Position numbers and translations under genes: made by a program. The notes beneath the pieces were generated by a model, which did not search any database, was not told where the DNA came from, and saw only the letters and a program-made list of their open reading frames with translations. Positions 23,105-31,693 of a DNA stretch of 64,000 bases are shown in pieces; position 1 is the first letter of the stretch, and every line of letters starts with the position of its first letter. The stretch is from JAGWNR01 sp964565685. GTDB taxonomy: Bacteria > Patescibacteriota > Minisyncoccia > Phycocordibacterales > PALSA-1337. The stretch lies in NCBI GenBank assembly GCA_964565685.1, contig CAZMFR010000004.1, forward strand, positions 8,769 to 72,768. Reading direction: 5' to 3'.

Positions 23105-25615
23105 TTACTCCTTCCCCCAATTCTTGCCGATATGAACGCCGACTGCGAGCGGCACGCCTTTTGTTTCATCGAGAGAGACGACTGTTTCCATTATTTTCTG
23201 GATTTCTGGCACTACTTTATCCAAAACCTTATCGGCGATTTCAAGCACAAGCTCATCATGCACCTGCAGGAGCAGATAGACCGATGTTTCCAACTTTTCC
23301 TTTTTTATATATTCAAAAATTTTTACCATAGCCAGTTTTACTATATCGGCCTCTGTGCCTTGGATCGGCGCATTGATGGCCATGCGCTCGGCCGAGGCGC
23401 GGATGAATGGCACAGGCGAAGCGATGTCGCCGAAATATCGGCGGCGGCCAAAGAGGGTCTCCGTGTAACCCTTCCTTTTGGCCTCTGCTTTGACTGAATC
23501 GAGATAGCGCGCCAGACCGCTGAATGCTTGGAAATAGTGATTATAGAACTCCTGCGCTTCTGGTCGAGTGCCGCCTAGATTCGCGCGCAGAGCATTGACG
23601 CCCATGCCATACATGACACCAAAATTGATCACTTTGGCCTTGCGGCGCATGTCGGGCGTGACTTCATCGGCCGATACGCCAAAGACTTTCGCGGCAACTT
23701 CTCTGTGCACGTCTCGTCCCCCTTTAAATATTTTCATGAATTCCTCGTCGCCAGCCAAGAAGGCGGCGATGCGCAATTCAATCTGCGAATAGTCGAGAGA
23801 AACCAGCGAAAATCCTTTTTCTGCTATGAAAGCATCGCGGATGCGGCGGCCTTCTTCTGTTTGAATCGGGATATTTTGCAGATTTGGATTGTTCGAAGAC
23901 ATGCGGCCAGTGGTAGTGCCTGTTTGATCGAATGTGGCATGCAAACGATCGTTCTTATCGAGTAAAGGAGGAATGGCATCGATATAAGTGCCGACGAGCT
24001 TTGCTAATTGACGATAATCCATAATTTTTTTGACAATGGCATGCTCGGAAAGCTTTAAAAGCTCGCTTTCTTTTGTCGAACGCGCGCCGCCTGCGGTTTT
24101 CTTCATCCTCGGTGCAGTCAATTGCAGCTTGTCAAAGAGGATTTCGCCGAGCTGTTTCGGAGAATTGATGTTGAATTCCTGACCAGCAAGCTTGTAAATA
24201 GATTTCTCGAGATCTTTTATCTTGCCATTATATTCGCTCGACAATTTTTCGAGATAAGCGCGATCTACTTTTATGCCGCGTTCCTTCATGGCGTCAAGGA
24301 CTGGAATAAGGGGAAGCTCGATCTCGTCGTAGACGCGAGAGAGCCCGCGGCTCTTTATTTCTTCGAGAACGGCCTTTTTAGCGTCATCCCAATCTTTTGC
24401 GTTCGTTATCGAAAGAACGTCTGCATAGGTCGGACCTGTGTAATTCGAATCAAGGAGCCACGCACCGACGGCGATAGGGCGAAGTTCGGAAGGAGGAATA
24501 CTTGAGGAAAGGGTAGGAGAAACATCCTGCTTGGAGTCGGACTCTTGTGTCCTCTGGTCGCGTCGTCGCTTGCCAATTACGCGCTCCCCCTCGACCTCTT
24601 CTTGGTCCAAGGCATGATTCTGCTGAATCGCCTCCGAGAGGCCATCGGACGCCAAGAGCCCTTCCCCTTTACCTTCCACCACTGCTTTCACCCTCGCACC
24701 GAGATTTCTGAACTCGAGCTCTTTGAACAGAGCATCGATCTTTGAAAAGTCAAAATCTTCGCGCCATTTTTTGGCTGGCAAATTAAAGTCGATCGGTGCA
24801 TCGCGACGAATCGTTGCCAACATTTTTGAGAATATGGCTTCCTCCTTGCCGTTTTTTAAAAGCTCGATGATGCGCGGCTTAATTCCTGCTTCTAACAACT
24901 TTTCCTCTCCAATTTTTCCTTTTCCTTTTTCCAAAACCTTGTAGATATCTTCGATCGACCCGAAATTCGTCATGAGGTCGGTCGCTGTTTTCTCGCCAAT
25001 ACCTTCAATGCCTATGATGTTGTCGGATGGATCGCCGCGGAGACCTTTATAATCTGGAATGAGCTTTGGTCCAAAGCCAAATCGCTCCATCACCGCTTTT
25101 TCGTTGTAAATGATCGTATCCTTGATTCCTTTTTTTAAAGTATAGACGCGCACATGATCGCCATCGATGAGCTGCATGGTGTCCATGTCGCCAGATGCGA
25201 TGATGACGTCTGTCTGTATCTTTTTCTTTTCGACTTGCTCGACGATCGTGCCAAGGATGTCGTCCGCCTCGAAGCTTGGCACGCTGTATTCTGGTATATT
25301 GAAAGCGGCGATGAGCTCATGCGAGCGTTTGATCTGCGCAACTAGCTCCGGCGCAGTCTTTGGTCGACCAGCTTTGTATGCCTTGTACGCCTCGTGGCGA
25401 TATGTCGGCTGGGGCAAGTCATACGCCGCAACGATATAATCTGGCTTTAATTCCTTGACAATTCCAAGTAACATAAGACAAAGCCCATACAGCCCGCCCG
25501 TCGGCTCCCCCTTTGACGAGGCAAAATCAGGTATAGCATGATAAGCACGATGCAAAATGGCGTGGGTATCGAGGAGGACGAGGGTGGGGTTTTTGCTTGC
25601 TTGCTTTCCTTTCAT
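23105..25615 (-). CDS. polA: DNA polymerase I without proofreading domain
   Basis: The 836-residue enzyme fills gaps and removes primers. Residues 1-300 are the 5' nuclease (SFEADDILGTIVEQ, SGDMDTMQLIDG, GLRGDPSDNI). After a low-complexity linker (about 320-385) only a short remnant of the 3'-5' exonuclease domain is present, without its DxE or YxxxD residues. The polymerase domain has DYSQIELR (motif A), RRKAKVINFGVMYGM (motif B) and LLQVHDELVLE (motif C). Start at 25615: a TACAAT box ends 6 nt upstream, so the mRNA is probably leaderless. Confidence 0.97.
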   Translation of the reverse strand: MKGKQASKNPTLVLLDTHAILHRAYHAIPDFASSKGEPTGGLYGLCLMLLGIVKELKPDYIVAAYDLPQPTYRHEAYKAYKAGRPKTAPELVAQIKRSHELIAAFNIPEYSVPSFEADDILGTIVEQVEKKKIQTDVIIASGDMDTMQLIDGDHVRVYTLKKGIKDTIIYNEKAVMERFGFGPKLIPDYKGLRGDPSDNIIGIEGIGEKTATDLMTNFGSIEDIYKVLEKGKGKIGEEKLLEAGIKPRIIELLKNGKEEAIFSKMLATIRRDAPIDFNLPAKKWREDFDFSKIDALFKELEFRNLGARVKAVVEGKGEGLLASDGLSEAIQQNHALDQEEVEGERVIGKRRRDQRTQESDSKQDVSPTLSSSIPPSELRPIAVGAWLLDSNYTGPTYADVLSITNAKDWDDAKKAVLEEIKSRGLSRVYDEIELPLIPVLDAMKERGIKVDRAYLEKLSSEYNGKIKDLEKSIYKLAGQEFNINSPKQLGEILFDKLQLTAPRMKKTAGGARSTKESELLKLSEHAIVKKIMDYRQLAKLVGTYIDAIPPLLDKNDRLHATFDQTGTTTGRMSSNNPNLQNIPIQTEEGRRIRDAFIAEKGFSLVSLDYSQIELRIAAFLAGDEEFMKIFKGGRDVHREVAAKVFGVSADEVTPDMRRKAKVINFGVMYGMGVNALRANLGGTRPEAQEFYNHYFQAFSGLARYLDSVKAEAKRKGYTETLFGRRRYFGDIASPVPFIRASAERMAINAPIQGTEADIVKLAMVKIFEYIKKEKLETSVYLLLQVHDELVLEIADKVLDKVVPEIQKIMETVVSLDETKGVPLAVGVHIGKNWGKE

Positions 25616-25653
25616 ATATTCATTGTATCAAGAAAGATAAAGTAAGCATCCTT

Positions 25654-26145
25654 TTAAAAAGTTTGCACAATATCGTCATTTGTATTCATGAGTTTGTCTG
25701 GTCCGGCACTTCTCAATTCAAAACCTCCGTTGCTATTTGGTGCATAGGACAGATTTGTCCCCCAAGGATCAGTCGTATAAAACATGTTTGCTTGAGATGG
25801 GGTGCCTAAATCAGCAAAGCTTGTCGGTAATTTTCCATGCTCATTTCTATACAAAGAAATTTGTCCGGCATCAGTAGTGATAATTTGTGAAGCAAGTTTC
25901 ACTCTTAAATCTGAAAATACTCCTGTATTCGCCACAAACCCAAAATAATACAATCCGCCATACAGAACGAAAGTGACAAGGATACCCAAGATTCCAAGAA
26001 TTATTTGACCTTTAGTATTTTTGACTATACCAATAATGACTGCAATTATCCCAAACAGAACACCAATCAAAGGTATAAAAGACAAGCCACCAAAAATCCA
26101 TCCAGCGACGGAAGATTTTCTTGGTACAGAGTTACTATTTTCCAT
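25654..26145 (-). CDS. GspG-like pseudopilin C-terminal domain protein with membrane anchor
   Basis: The 163-residue protein has two membrane helices (about residues 13-38 and 45-72) like DUF4190 proteins, followed by YRNEHGKLPTSFADL and YTTDPWGTNLSYA, the C-terminal domain of type II secretion protein G, ending SAGPDKLMNTNDDI, the GspG calcium-site region. There is no prepilin peptidase motif at the N-terminus, so it is unlikely to be a true pseudopilin. Role unknown. Confidence 0.8.
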   Translation of the reverse strand: MENSNSVPRKSSVAGWIFGGLSFIPLIGVLFGIIAVIIGIVKNTKGQIILGILGILVTFVLYGGLYYFGFVANTGVFSDLRVKLASQIITTDAGQISLYRNEHGKLPTSFADLGTPSQANMFYTTDPWGTNLSYAPNSNGGFELRSAGPDKLMNTNDDIVQTF

Positions 26146-26202
26146 GAGTTATTTTTAATAAGTAATAAAATGACGAAATCACTATAACACAGAAAATATT
26201 GT

Positions 26203-26649
26203 TTATTCAAACTCATATTCTCTCTCCGTCTCGCTCACGAATTCGCATTTAACGGTAAGCGCGCCTTCCGGCAGGATTTCTTTCACATTTTCCGGCCATT
26301 CGATCAATATCAGATTATTGGGATCCATGACAAGCTCTTCAAAATTCAAAACTTCGAGCTCGCGCGCTGATTCGAGACGATATGCGTCGATATGGATGAG
26401 TCGATCCCACCCAGACCCAGAGGTCGGACCTCTGGAATAAATCTTCTCTATGACAAACGTCGGACTCGTCACCGACTCTGTTATGCCAAGTGCCGCCGCA
26501 ACTGCTTTCACAAAAGCCGTCTTGCCGGATCCGAGATCGCCAGAAAGTCCGACAACTAGAGCTTCGCTATCTTTTTTTTCTATCGAGCCAAGCCACTCGC
26601 GCGCGATTCGTGACGTATCGTCAAGAGATTTTGATAAGATTTTCTCCAT
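26203..26649 (-). CDS. tsaE: tRNA threonylcarbamoyladenosine biosynthesis ATPase TsaE
   Basis: Needed with TsaB, TsaC and TsaD for t6A modification of ANN-reading tRNAs. The 148-residue protein has the P-loop VGLSGDLGSGKTAFVKAVA (about residues 33-51), VTSPTFVIEKIY and LIHIDAYRLES, and LILIEWPENV near the C-terminus. I start at 26649 because TATAGT (complement of 26656-26661) ends 6 nt upstream; earlier in-frame codons lie inside this promoter. It diverges from the pilus ATPase gene across a pair of palindromes. Confidence 0.94.
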   Translation of the reverse strand: MEKILSKSLDDTSRIAREWLGSIEKKDSEALVVGLSGDLGSGKTAFVKAVAAALGITESVTSPTFVIEKIYSRGPTSGSGWDRLIHIDAYRLESARELEVLNFEELVMDPNNLILIEWPENVKEILPEGALTVKCEFVSETEREYEFE

Positions 26650-26660
26650 GGAAAGACTAT

Positions 26661-26708
26661 AGTACAAGGGTAGCCCTTGGACAAGTCATACAAGGGTAGC
26701 CCTTGGAC
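26661..26708. promoter_or_regulatory. Twin palindromes in a divergent promoter (putative operators)
   Basis: A 20-bp sequence, TACAAGGGTAGCCCTTGGAC, occurs at 26663-26682 and 26689-26708. Each copy is an inverted repeat with arms CAAGGG and CCCTTG around TAG. Copy 1 lies between the -35 (TTGTCC, complement of 26679-26684) and -10 of tsaE, and copy 2 overlaps the -35 region of the pilus ATPase gene. This is the placement expected of repressor operators. Confidence 0.7.
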
Positions 26709-26733
26709 TAAAAAGTACGCTATAATTATGGCA

Positions 26734-28404
26734 ATGATCCAATTCGACGAGGACAAGCAGAAACAAAAGATCGAGCACCTTTTGCGCAAAGAGGAGGAGG
26801 AACTCGTGCAAGCCTTGTCCGATAAAAACAACCTGCCTTATGTCGATTTGTCTTCTGTCGCCATTAACACAGACGCCCTGCGATATATCGACGAAAAAGA
26901 TGCTCGTGAAGCAAAGACAGCCGCGTTCGCAATAGTGAATAAAAAGCTGAGCATCGCCGTACGCGATCCTTCCCTGCCGAAACTTGTCGAGGTTCTCGAG
27001 AATCTGAAAAGCAAAGGCCTAGAACCAGATCTTTTTATGTCTTCAACCGCTAGCTTGGAAAAAGCGTGGGCGTTGTACAAAGAGCTCTCTTTCGCGTCAG
27101 AAACAAAGTCTGGCTCTCTCGAAATATCCAGCAATGAGATCGAGGAGATCGTCAAAGAAGCAAAAGACTTGGCAACAGTAGTATCCATATTAGCCAACAC
27201 AGTCTCTTTGAAGAAGAGCTATCGCGTGTCCAGAATATTGGAAACGTCCATCGCTGGCGCTCTGGCCGTTGGAGCTTCAGACATACACATCGAGCCAGAG
27301 GAAACCTATGTCCGCTTGCGATATCGTCTAGACGGCGTCCTATCTGAAATAATAAGATTCGACGCCGATACGTACAATCTTCTCTTGTCCCGCATCAAAT
27401 TGCTGTCCGGGATGAAATTGAATTTAAAAAAGCAGGGTCAAGACGGTCGATTCAGCATTCATGTAAATAATTCTGATATCGAGATGCGTGTATCCGTTCT
27501 GCCTGGCGCGTATAACGAATCGATCGTCATGCGTATCCTTGACCCAAAAAGCATTTCGGTGCCATTGGAAAGCTTGGGCATCCCGCCAAAGCTGTTGGCT
27601 CTATTGCTAAAAGAGATCGACAAACCGAACGGTATGATTCTAACTACAGGTCCGACTGGCTCTGGCAAGACTACTACCCTATATGCTTTTTTAAAGAAAT
27701 CATATAATCCGGGAGTCAAGATAATCACCATCGAAGATCCTGTAGAATATCATTTGCCAGGCATCACTCAAACCCAGGTAAACGACAAGGGCTATACTTT
27801 CCTCGAGGGATTGCGTGCGGCTGTCCGTCAGGATCCGGATATAATCATGGTCGGTGAGATTCGCGACGATGAAACAGCCGATATTGCCATCAATTCAGCA
27901 TTGACCGGCCACCTGGTCTTCTCGACTTTGCACACAAATTCTGCGGCCGGGGCATTCCCTCGCCTCATCGATCTCCATGTAAATCCAAAAGTCATCACTT
28001 CTGCCCTGACTATCAGCATGGCCCAGCGCCTTCTGCGTCGTTTGTGCCCTTTTTGCAAGAAAGAGACCATTATCGAAGGCGAAACAAAAAAAGAGATCGA
28101 TCAGGTCATCGCCGCCATAGAAGATACTAGCCAAATACCAGAAAATAGGACAAAGATGTGGGTCGCCGGCGGTTGCGCAAAATGCAACAATACCGGTTAC
28201 AAAGGTCGCATCGGCATTTATGAAGCAATAAAGATAGACGAAAAGATAGAAAATGCTGTCGAGGCAAATCCTAGCGAGCGAGAGATCATCGCCGCGGCAA
28301 AGGGTCAAGGCATTATGAATATGGAACAGGACGGCGTTGTTAAAATCTTGCAAGGGGTCACAGATTTGGATGAATTAAAGAGGGTGGTCGAAGTGGAAGA
28401 ATGA
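26734..28404 (+). CDS. PilB/GspE-type type IV pilus assembly ATPase
   Basis: Hexameric ATPase driving pilus extension. The 556-residue protein has an N-terminal MshEN-like domain (about 1-130: LSDKNNLPYVDLSSVAI), Walker A LTTGPTGSGKTTTLYAFL, the Asp box ITIEDPVEY, Walker B IIMVGEIRDDETADIA, and the zinc motif CPFCKK...CAKCNNTGYKGRIGI that marks extension rather than retraction ATPases. The start is the ATG at 26734: TATAAT (26721-26726) ends 7 nt before it, and the upstream ATG at 26728 is out of frame. Confidence 0.94.
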   Translation: MIQFDEDKQKQKIEHLLRKEEEELVQALSDKNNLPYVDLSSVAINTDALRYIDEKDAREAKTAAFAIVNKKLSIAVRDPSLPKLVEVLENLKSKGLEPDLFMSSTASLEKAWALYKELSFASETKSGSLEISSNEIEEIVKEAKDLATVVSILANTVSLKKSYRVSRILETSIAGALAVGASDIHIEPEETYVRLRYRLDGVLSEIIRFDADTYNLLLSRIKLLSGMKLNLKKQGQDGRFSIHVNNSDIEMRVSVLPGAYNESIVMRILDPKSISVPLESLGIPPKLLALLLKEIDKPNGMILTTGPTGSGKTTTLYAFLKKSYNPGVKIITIEDPVEYHLPGITQTQVNDKGYTFLEGLRAAVRQDPDIIMVGEIRDDETADIAINSALTGHLVFSTLHTNSAAGAFPRLIDLHVNPKVITSALTISMAQRLLRRLCPFCKKETIIEGETKKEIDQVIAAIEDTSQIPENRTKMWVAGGCAKCNNTGYKGRIGIYEAIKIDEKIENAVEANPSEREIIAAAKGQGIMNMEQDGVVKILQGVTDLDELKRVVEVEE

Positions 28405-28514
28405 CTATTTATAGAATTAATTATCACTTATGAACCAGTATTCATATCGTGTCAATTGCAATTTAAAATCGGAGTAGTAGTATTGGCGCAGACAGATCTA
28501 GGATCAAGTGCGTA

Positions 28515-28664
28515 CATCTCTAAGCAATACTTTCAATGCGATAATCAAAAGGTCAACGTACCTTCCAGGATGGCTCCAGTACGCATTCACAAAGGAGTGC
28601 AACCAGAGCGTCCTCAAAAAAACGTCGGATAATCCGAACAAGCGGACTATATTGCTTAGAGATG
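28515..28664 (-). ncRNA. Candidate structured RNA, branched, about 150-200 nt
   Basis: The minus strand of this intergenic gap has a 15-bp perfect closing stem (TATTGCTTAGAGATG, 28650-28664, with 28515-28529). Inside are the hairpin TCGGATTATCCGA and a second stem where AATGCGTAC pairs with GTACG and, after a 17-nt bulge, GCATT. A consensus promoter (TTGACA, 17 nt, TATACT) precedes it. It does not resemble tmRNA, RNase P or SRP RNA as I remember them; 6S RNA is possible but the shape is branched rather than a rod. Confidence 0.55.
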
Positions 28665-28695
28665 CATGAACTCGATCCAAACTTTCACTGTGGAG

Positions 28696-28724
28696 AGTAT
28701 AGCATACATCATTATTTATGTCAA
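28696..28724 (-). promoter_or_regulatory. Consensus promoter of the candidate RNA
   Basis: TTGACA (complement of 28719-28724) and TATACT (complement of 28696-28701) with a 17-nt spacer. The -35 element overlaps the ruvB start codon on the other strand, so the two promoters are back to back. Confidence 0.75.
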
Positions 28725-29743
28725 GTGACTCACCAAAAATAAACAAAAACATTAATACTGCCGACGAAAAAGACGTCCGCCATCTAGATCAAACTCTGCG
28801 ACCTTCCCGATGGGAAGATTACATAGGACAAAAGTCAGTCAAGCAGAATTTGCATATACTACTAAAAGCGGCCGCGGAACGCAAGCACCCGCCAGAACAT
28901 ATCCTATTCTATGGCCCGCCGGGCCTAGGCAAAACAACATTGGCGCATTTAGTCGCTCATGAGAGCGGCGCACAGATGAAAGTCACTTCTGGCCCGGCTA
29001 TCATGAAAGTCGGTGATTTGGCTTCTATCCTGACCAATCTTTCAAACGGCGACATTCTTTTTATAGATGAGATCCATCGTCTGAACAAAGCAATCGAAGA
29101 GATCCTCTACCCCGCCATGGAGAGCGGTAAACTCGATATTATCATCGGCAAGGGACCTTCGGCACGAACGATCCAACTTGACCTTCCTGCTTTCACTTTA
29201 ATTGCAGCCACAACGCGCTACGCAATGATTTCTTCGCCTCTGCGCTCGCGTTTTTCTGGCGGTGTCTTCAAGCTGGATTTCTATACGAACGAAGAGATAT
29301 CAGAAATTATCCGCCGATCCGCAAAGATCCTCGGCGTTGATATAGGCGGCGATGCCATAAAAACTATTGCGAGCCGAAGCCGTTTTACGCCTCGCACTGC
29401 GAATTATTTTTTAAAGAGGGTGCGAGATTATGCGCAAATCAGCAAGGTAGCTCTAGACACAAACGCCGTGGAAAAAGCGTTGGAAATGCTCGGCATCGAC
29501 GAGCTCGGTCTTGGTCAAGCAGATAGAGACATATTGCGCATCATGATAGACAAATTCAACGGCGGACCGGTTGGTTTGAACACTCTGGCAGCGGCGTTAT
29601 CGGAGGAACAAGCGACAATAGAAGAGGTCTATGAGCCATATCTGCTTCAATTGGGCCTTCTCGACCGCACTTCTCGTGGACGCGTGGCAACAGAAAAAGC
29701 ATGGAAGCATTTGAATATAAAAAATGAGGGAAAATTGTTGTAA
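28718..29743 (+). CDS. ruvB: Holliday junction helicase RuvB
   Basis: AAA+ motor that drives branch migration with RuvA. The 341-residue protein has LRPSRWEDYIGQ, Walker A YGPPGLGKTTLAHLVA, Walker B FIDEIHRLNK, the sensor ATTRYAMISSPLRSRF (Arg finger region) and the C-terminal winged helix (TIEEVYEPYLLQLGLLDRTS). The ATG at 28718 is the first in frame, and the region just upstream also holds the promoter of the opposite RNA. Confidence 0.97.
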   Translation: MSSDSPKINKNINTADEKDVRHLDQTLRPSRWEDYIGQKSVKQNLHILLKAAAERKHPPEHILFYGPPGLGKTTLAHLVAHESGAQMKVTSGPAIMKVGDLASILTNLSNGDILFIDEIHRLNKAIEEILYPAMESGKLDIIIGKGPSARTIQLDLPAFTLIAATTRYAMISSPLRSRFSGGVFKLDFYTNEEISEIIRRSAKILGVDIGGDAIKTIASRSRFTPRTANYFLKRVRDYAQISKVALDTNAVEKALEMLGIDELGLGQADRDILRIMIDKFNGGPVGLNTLAAALSEEQATIEEVYEPYLLQLGLLDRTSRGRVATEKAWKHLNIKNEGKLL

Positions 29744-29797
29744 CGGATTGCAAATGCAAAACAATTCTGCTAGCTTAAAGACAGAAAGGAGGCCTAT

Positions 29798-30049
29798 ATG
29801 CCTGTAAACATTGAAGCCACTCTCGTTCGTTTGGAATCAAAGTATGACAAGGAAATAGCAGAGGATTGTCGGAAAAAAATTGGAAAGAGGAAAGTGCTGA
29901 CAGCTGATGAGCTGGTAAATATTATTGCGAACGTGTTGGATAAGAAACAACAAAAGCCTCGCAGTCCTCTTTCGGAGGAAAATCGGGCCATCGGACGAAA
30001 TACTTCTCATATCCATGGAAAATTTGATCCGAAGAAGCGCCGAAATTAA
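29798..30049 (+). CDS. Hypothetical small protein, 83 aa
   Basis: Not recognised. A charged, helical, soluble protein (MPVNIEATLVRLESKYDKEI, KVLTADELVNIIANVLDKK) with a basic tail (FDPKKRRN). Ribosome-binding site GAAAGGAGG lies 6 nt before the ATG, nearly identical to that of the 2653 gene; TTGCAA and TAGCTT, 17 nt apart, may be its promoter. It is followed by its own terminator. Confidence 0.72.
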   Translation: MPVNIEATLVRLESKYDKEIAEDCRKKIGKRKVLTADELVNIIANVLDKKQQKPRSPLSEENRAIGRNTSHIHGKFDPKKRRN

Positions 30050-30065
30050 GTCAAGGTTTGTCGTT

Positions 30066-30096
30066 AAGACCTGCATCTATGTGGGTCTTTTTTATT
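30066..30096 (+). terminator. Intrinsic terminator
   Basis: AAGACC and GGGTCTT arms (30066-30071 / 30083-30089) with TTTTTTATT after them. The T-run reaches the stop codon of the convergent TrmB-like gene. Confidence 0.88.
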
Positions 30097-30877
30097 AAAC
30101 GGGGCTTTTTATTTTTGCAATTAGATCGCGAATATAACTATTCAAGTCGACCTTTTTACCATATTGTTCTGCTATGTAGAAAAGTGATTTGAACGTCTGT
30201 GACAATGCGCTGTCGTCGATACGTACGAGGCGTTCTGATTCATAATCGACAAGCAGTACGCGGTCTCTAAAAATAAATATGTCCAAGGGGAACTTGATCA
30301 GCTCGTCTGGTAAAACGTAGGCGATTGTCATTCGATCAAGGTGGCTCAAAAGCTGATCTTCGTTCATCTTTGAAAAGAGATTAAATACTGACTCAGCAAT
30401 GACCCCTTCTATAATAATCTTGCGGCTACGTATCTCATTGTGGATGCGAGACATAAATCTCATGTCCATTTTTTTGAGTATGGTTTTTGAAATGCCGGCA
30501 CCTTGGATAGAATAGAACCTCTCTGTAGGCGAGAGCTCTAGGATTTTCGTCAGCTCTTTCAAGATATTTATCTTGCCAGAGACAACTAAAAAGAAACTGG
30601 CTTGGTTTGGGGTTTTTGCCGGATCGACAAACGCTGGATTATCAATCAGCTCGATATTTCTCCTATAAACCCACTCAAAATGGTTTCCGCTCCTGACACG
30701 TCTCACCAATTTTCTTTTTTCTAGCTTCTTCAAGATGAATCCTACCGTGGTGGGCGGTAAATCAGACTCTCTGGAAATCTTGCTTATTTTATGAGCAAGT
30801 GGTTGTTGTTGAAGAACCGCCAAAACAGCGTGCTCTTTTGGCGAAAGTCCGAGGGCTTCGAGTATTATGCGTCTCAT
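30095..30877 (-). CDS. TrmB-like HTH transcriptional regulator
   Basis: The 260-residue protein begins with a winged helix-turn-helix: LGLSPKEHAVLAVLQQ, ISKISRESDLPPTTVGFIL and KLEKRKLVRRV (about residues 10-60), the TrmB-type arrangement. The remainder (65-260) resembles a phospholipase-D-like sensor region seen in TrmB relatives, without HKD motifs. The promoter is excellent: TTGACA (complement of 30907-30912), 17 nt, TAAGAT (complement of 30884-30889), ending 6 nt before the ATG, so leaderless. Its -35 lies in the 88-bp repeat. Confidence 0.78.
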   Translation of the reverse strand: MRRIILEALGLSPKEHAVLAVLQQQPLAHKISKISRESDLPPTTVGFILKKLEKRKLVRRVRSGNHFEWVYRRNIELIDNPAFVDPAKTPNQASFFLVVSGKINILKELTKILELSPTERFYSIQGAGISKTILKKMDMRFMSRIHNEIRSRKIIIEGVIAESVFNLFSKMNEDQLLSHLDRMTIAYVLPDELIKFPLDIFIFRDRVLLVDYESERLVRIDDSALSQTFKSLFYIAEQYGKKVDLNSYIRDLIAKIKSPV

Positions 30878-30886
30878 CTTGCCATC

Positions 30887-30974
30887 TTAAAAGTCGGCAA
30901 GAATCTTGTCAACTTTTTAAGCGTCTTGTGTTGATATACCTGGGGATCCTGGCATTTGGGCAAAATCATTCGCA
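30887..30974. repeat. 88-bp direct repeat, copy 1
   Basis: Identical to 31311-31398. Starts TTAAAAGTCGGCAAG and ends AAATCATTCGCA. This copy carries the -35 and spacer of the TrmB-like regulator's promoter. Confidence 0.95.
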
Positions 30975-31047
30975 AGCCATCTTGAAAGGCAATAATGTGT
31001 GTACAGACAGCAAAACCAAACAAAAAATATAAAATGAAGAATGAAGG

Positions 31048-31314
31048 ATGAAAATGAACAAAATATTGATAGTTGTGACTTGTAGCGCCAATCTTCCGGA
31101 CGAAAACACAGCAAGTCGTGCACATGAGAAAGACATTGAGCAACGTCTAGAAAAATACCCGGGGTTTAAGGTGAAAAGTATGTCAACTTCATGTGAAACA
31201 GTGCAGCTTTTTGAAAGTTTTTACCACAAAACATTCGTCCCTCGTTATAGATCTGTGTTGGTATTGGAAAAACAACAGGATTCCACGCCAACCTGTGTGT
31301 CTGTGAAAAATTAA
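31048..31314 (+). CDS. Hypothetical small protein after repeat copy 1, 88 aa
   Basis: Not recognised. MKMNKILIVVTCSANLPDEN has one hydrophobic strand followed by a mostly charged sequence (YHKTFVPRYRSVLVLEKQ). The GAAGG just before the ATG could be a ribosome-binding site. The gene ends 3 bp into the second repeat copy. It may be a real small gene or chance reading; coding evidence is modest. Confidence 0.45.
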   Translation: MKMNKILIVVTCSANLPDENTASRAHEKDIEQRLEKYPGFKVKSMSTSCETVQLFESFYHKTFVPRYRSVLVLEKQQDSTPTCVSVKN

Positions 31315-31398
31315 AAGTCGGCAAGAATCTTGTCAACTTTTTAAGCGTCTTGTGTTGATATACCTGGGGATCCTGGCATTTGGGCAAAATCATTCGCA
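31311..31398. repeat. 88-bp direct repeat, copy 2
   Basis: Identical to 30887-30974, 424 bp downstream. On the minus strand it brings the same TTGACA, but the -10 position now reads TAATTT. On the plus strand it precedes the 31468 gene as copy 1 precedes the 31048 gene. Confidence 0.95.
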
Positions 31399-31467
31399 CA
31401 TCTTATTTTAAAAGGTGAATATGAATAATAAGGATAGTTGTTTAACAAACAAAAGAAAGGTGATGTT

Positions 31468-31683
31468 ATGGGTAGACCATATGTTTGGAGAAAAAATGAG
31501 TGGGGAGAGAACGAAAAAAAGTATTTAGATGAGGCCCATCCATCATTAGGAATGCCAGATTGTGATATGGGGGGTATATCAGATGATCCGTGGGGTTCAC
31601 ATGTCGCCTGGCAGCAAAGACATCATATATTTATAAAGGATGTCCAGTATGAGGATGAATCAAATCCTTATAGCCGTCTTTAA
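31468..31683 (+). CDS. Hypothetical small protein, 71 aa
   Basis: Not recognised. MGRPYVWRKNEWGENEKKYL is rich in Trp, Asp, Gly and His, unlike its neighbours, without membrane segments. Ribosome-binding site GAAAGGTGAT lies 4 nt before the ATG. A terminator follows at 31694. Composition with DMGGISDDPWGSHVAW suggests a compact, possibly metal-binding protein, but that is speculation. Confidence 0.65.
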   Translation: MGRPYVWRKNEWGENEKKYLDEAHPSLGMPDCDMGGISDDPWGSHVAWQQRHHIFIKDVQYEDESNPYSRL

Positions 31684-31693
31684 AGTATGAGCC

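Noticed and set aside
28515..28664. Naming the RNA as 6S, SRP or tmRNA
   Set aside because: No conserved motif of any of these was seen; the branched fold does not match a 6S rod.
28504..28752. Minus-strand frame of 82 codons across the ruvB start
   Set aside because: The promoter TTGACA/TATACT lies within the frame, and the sequence folds as RNA; composition is not protein-like.
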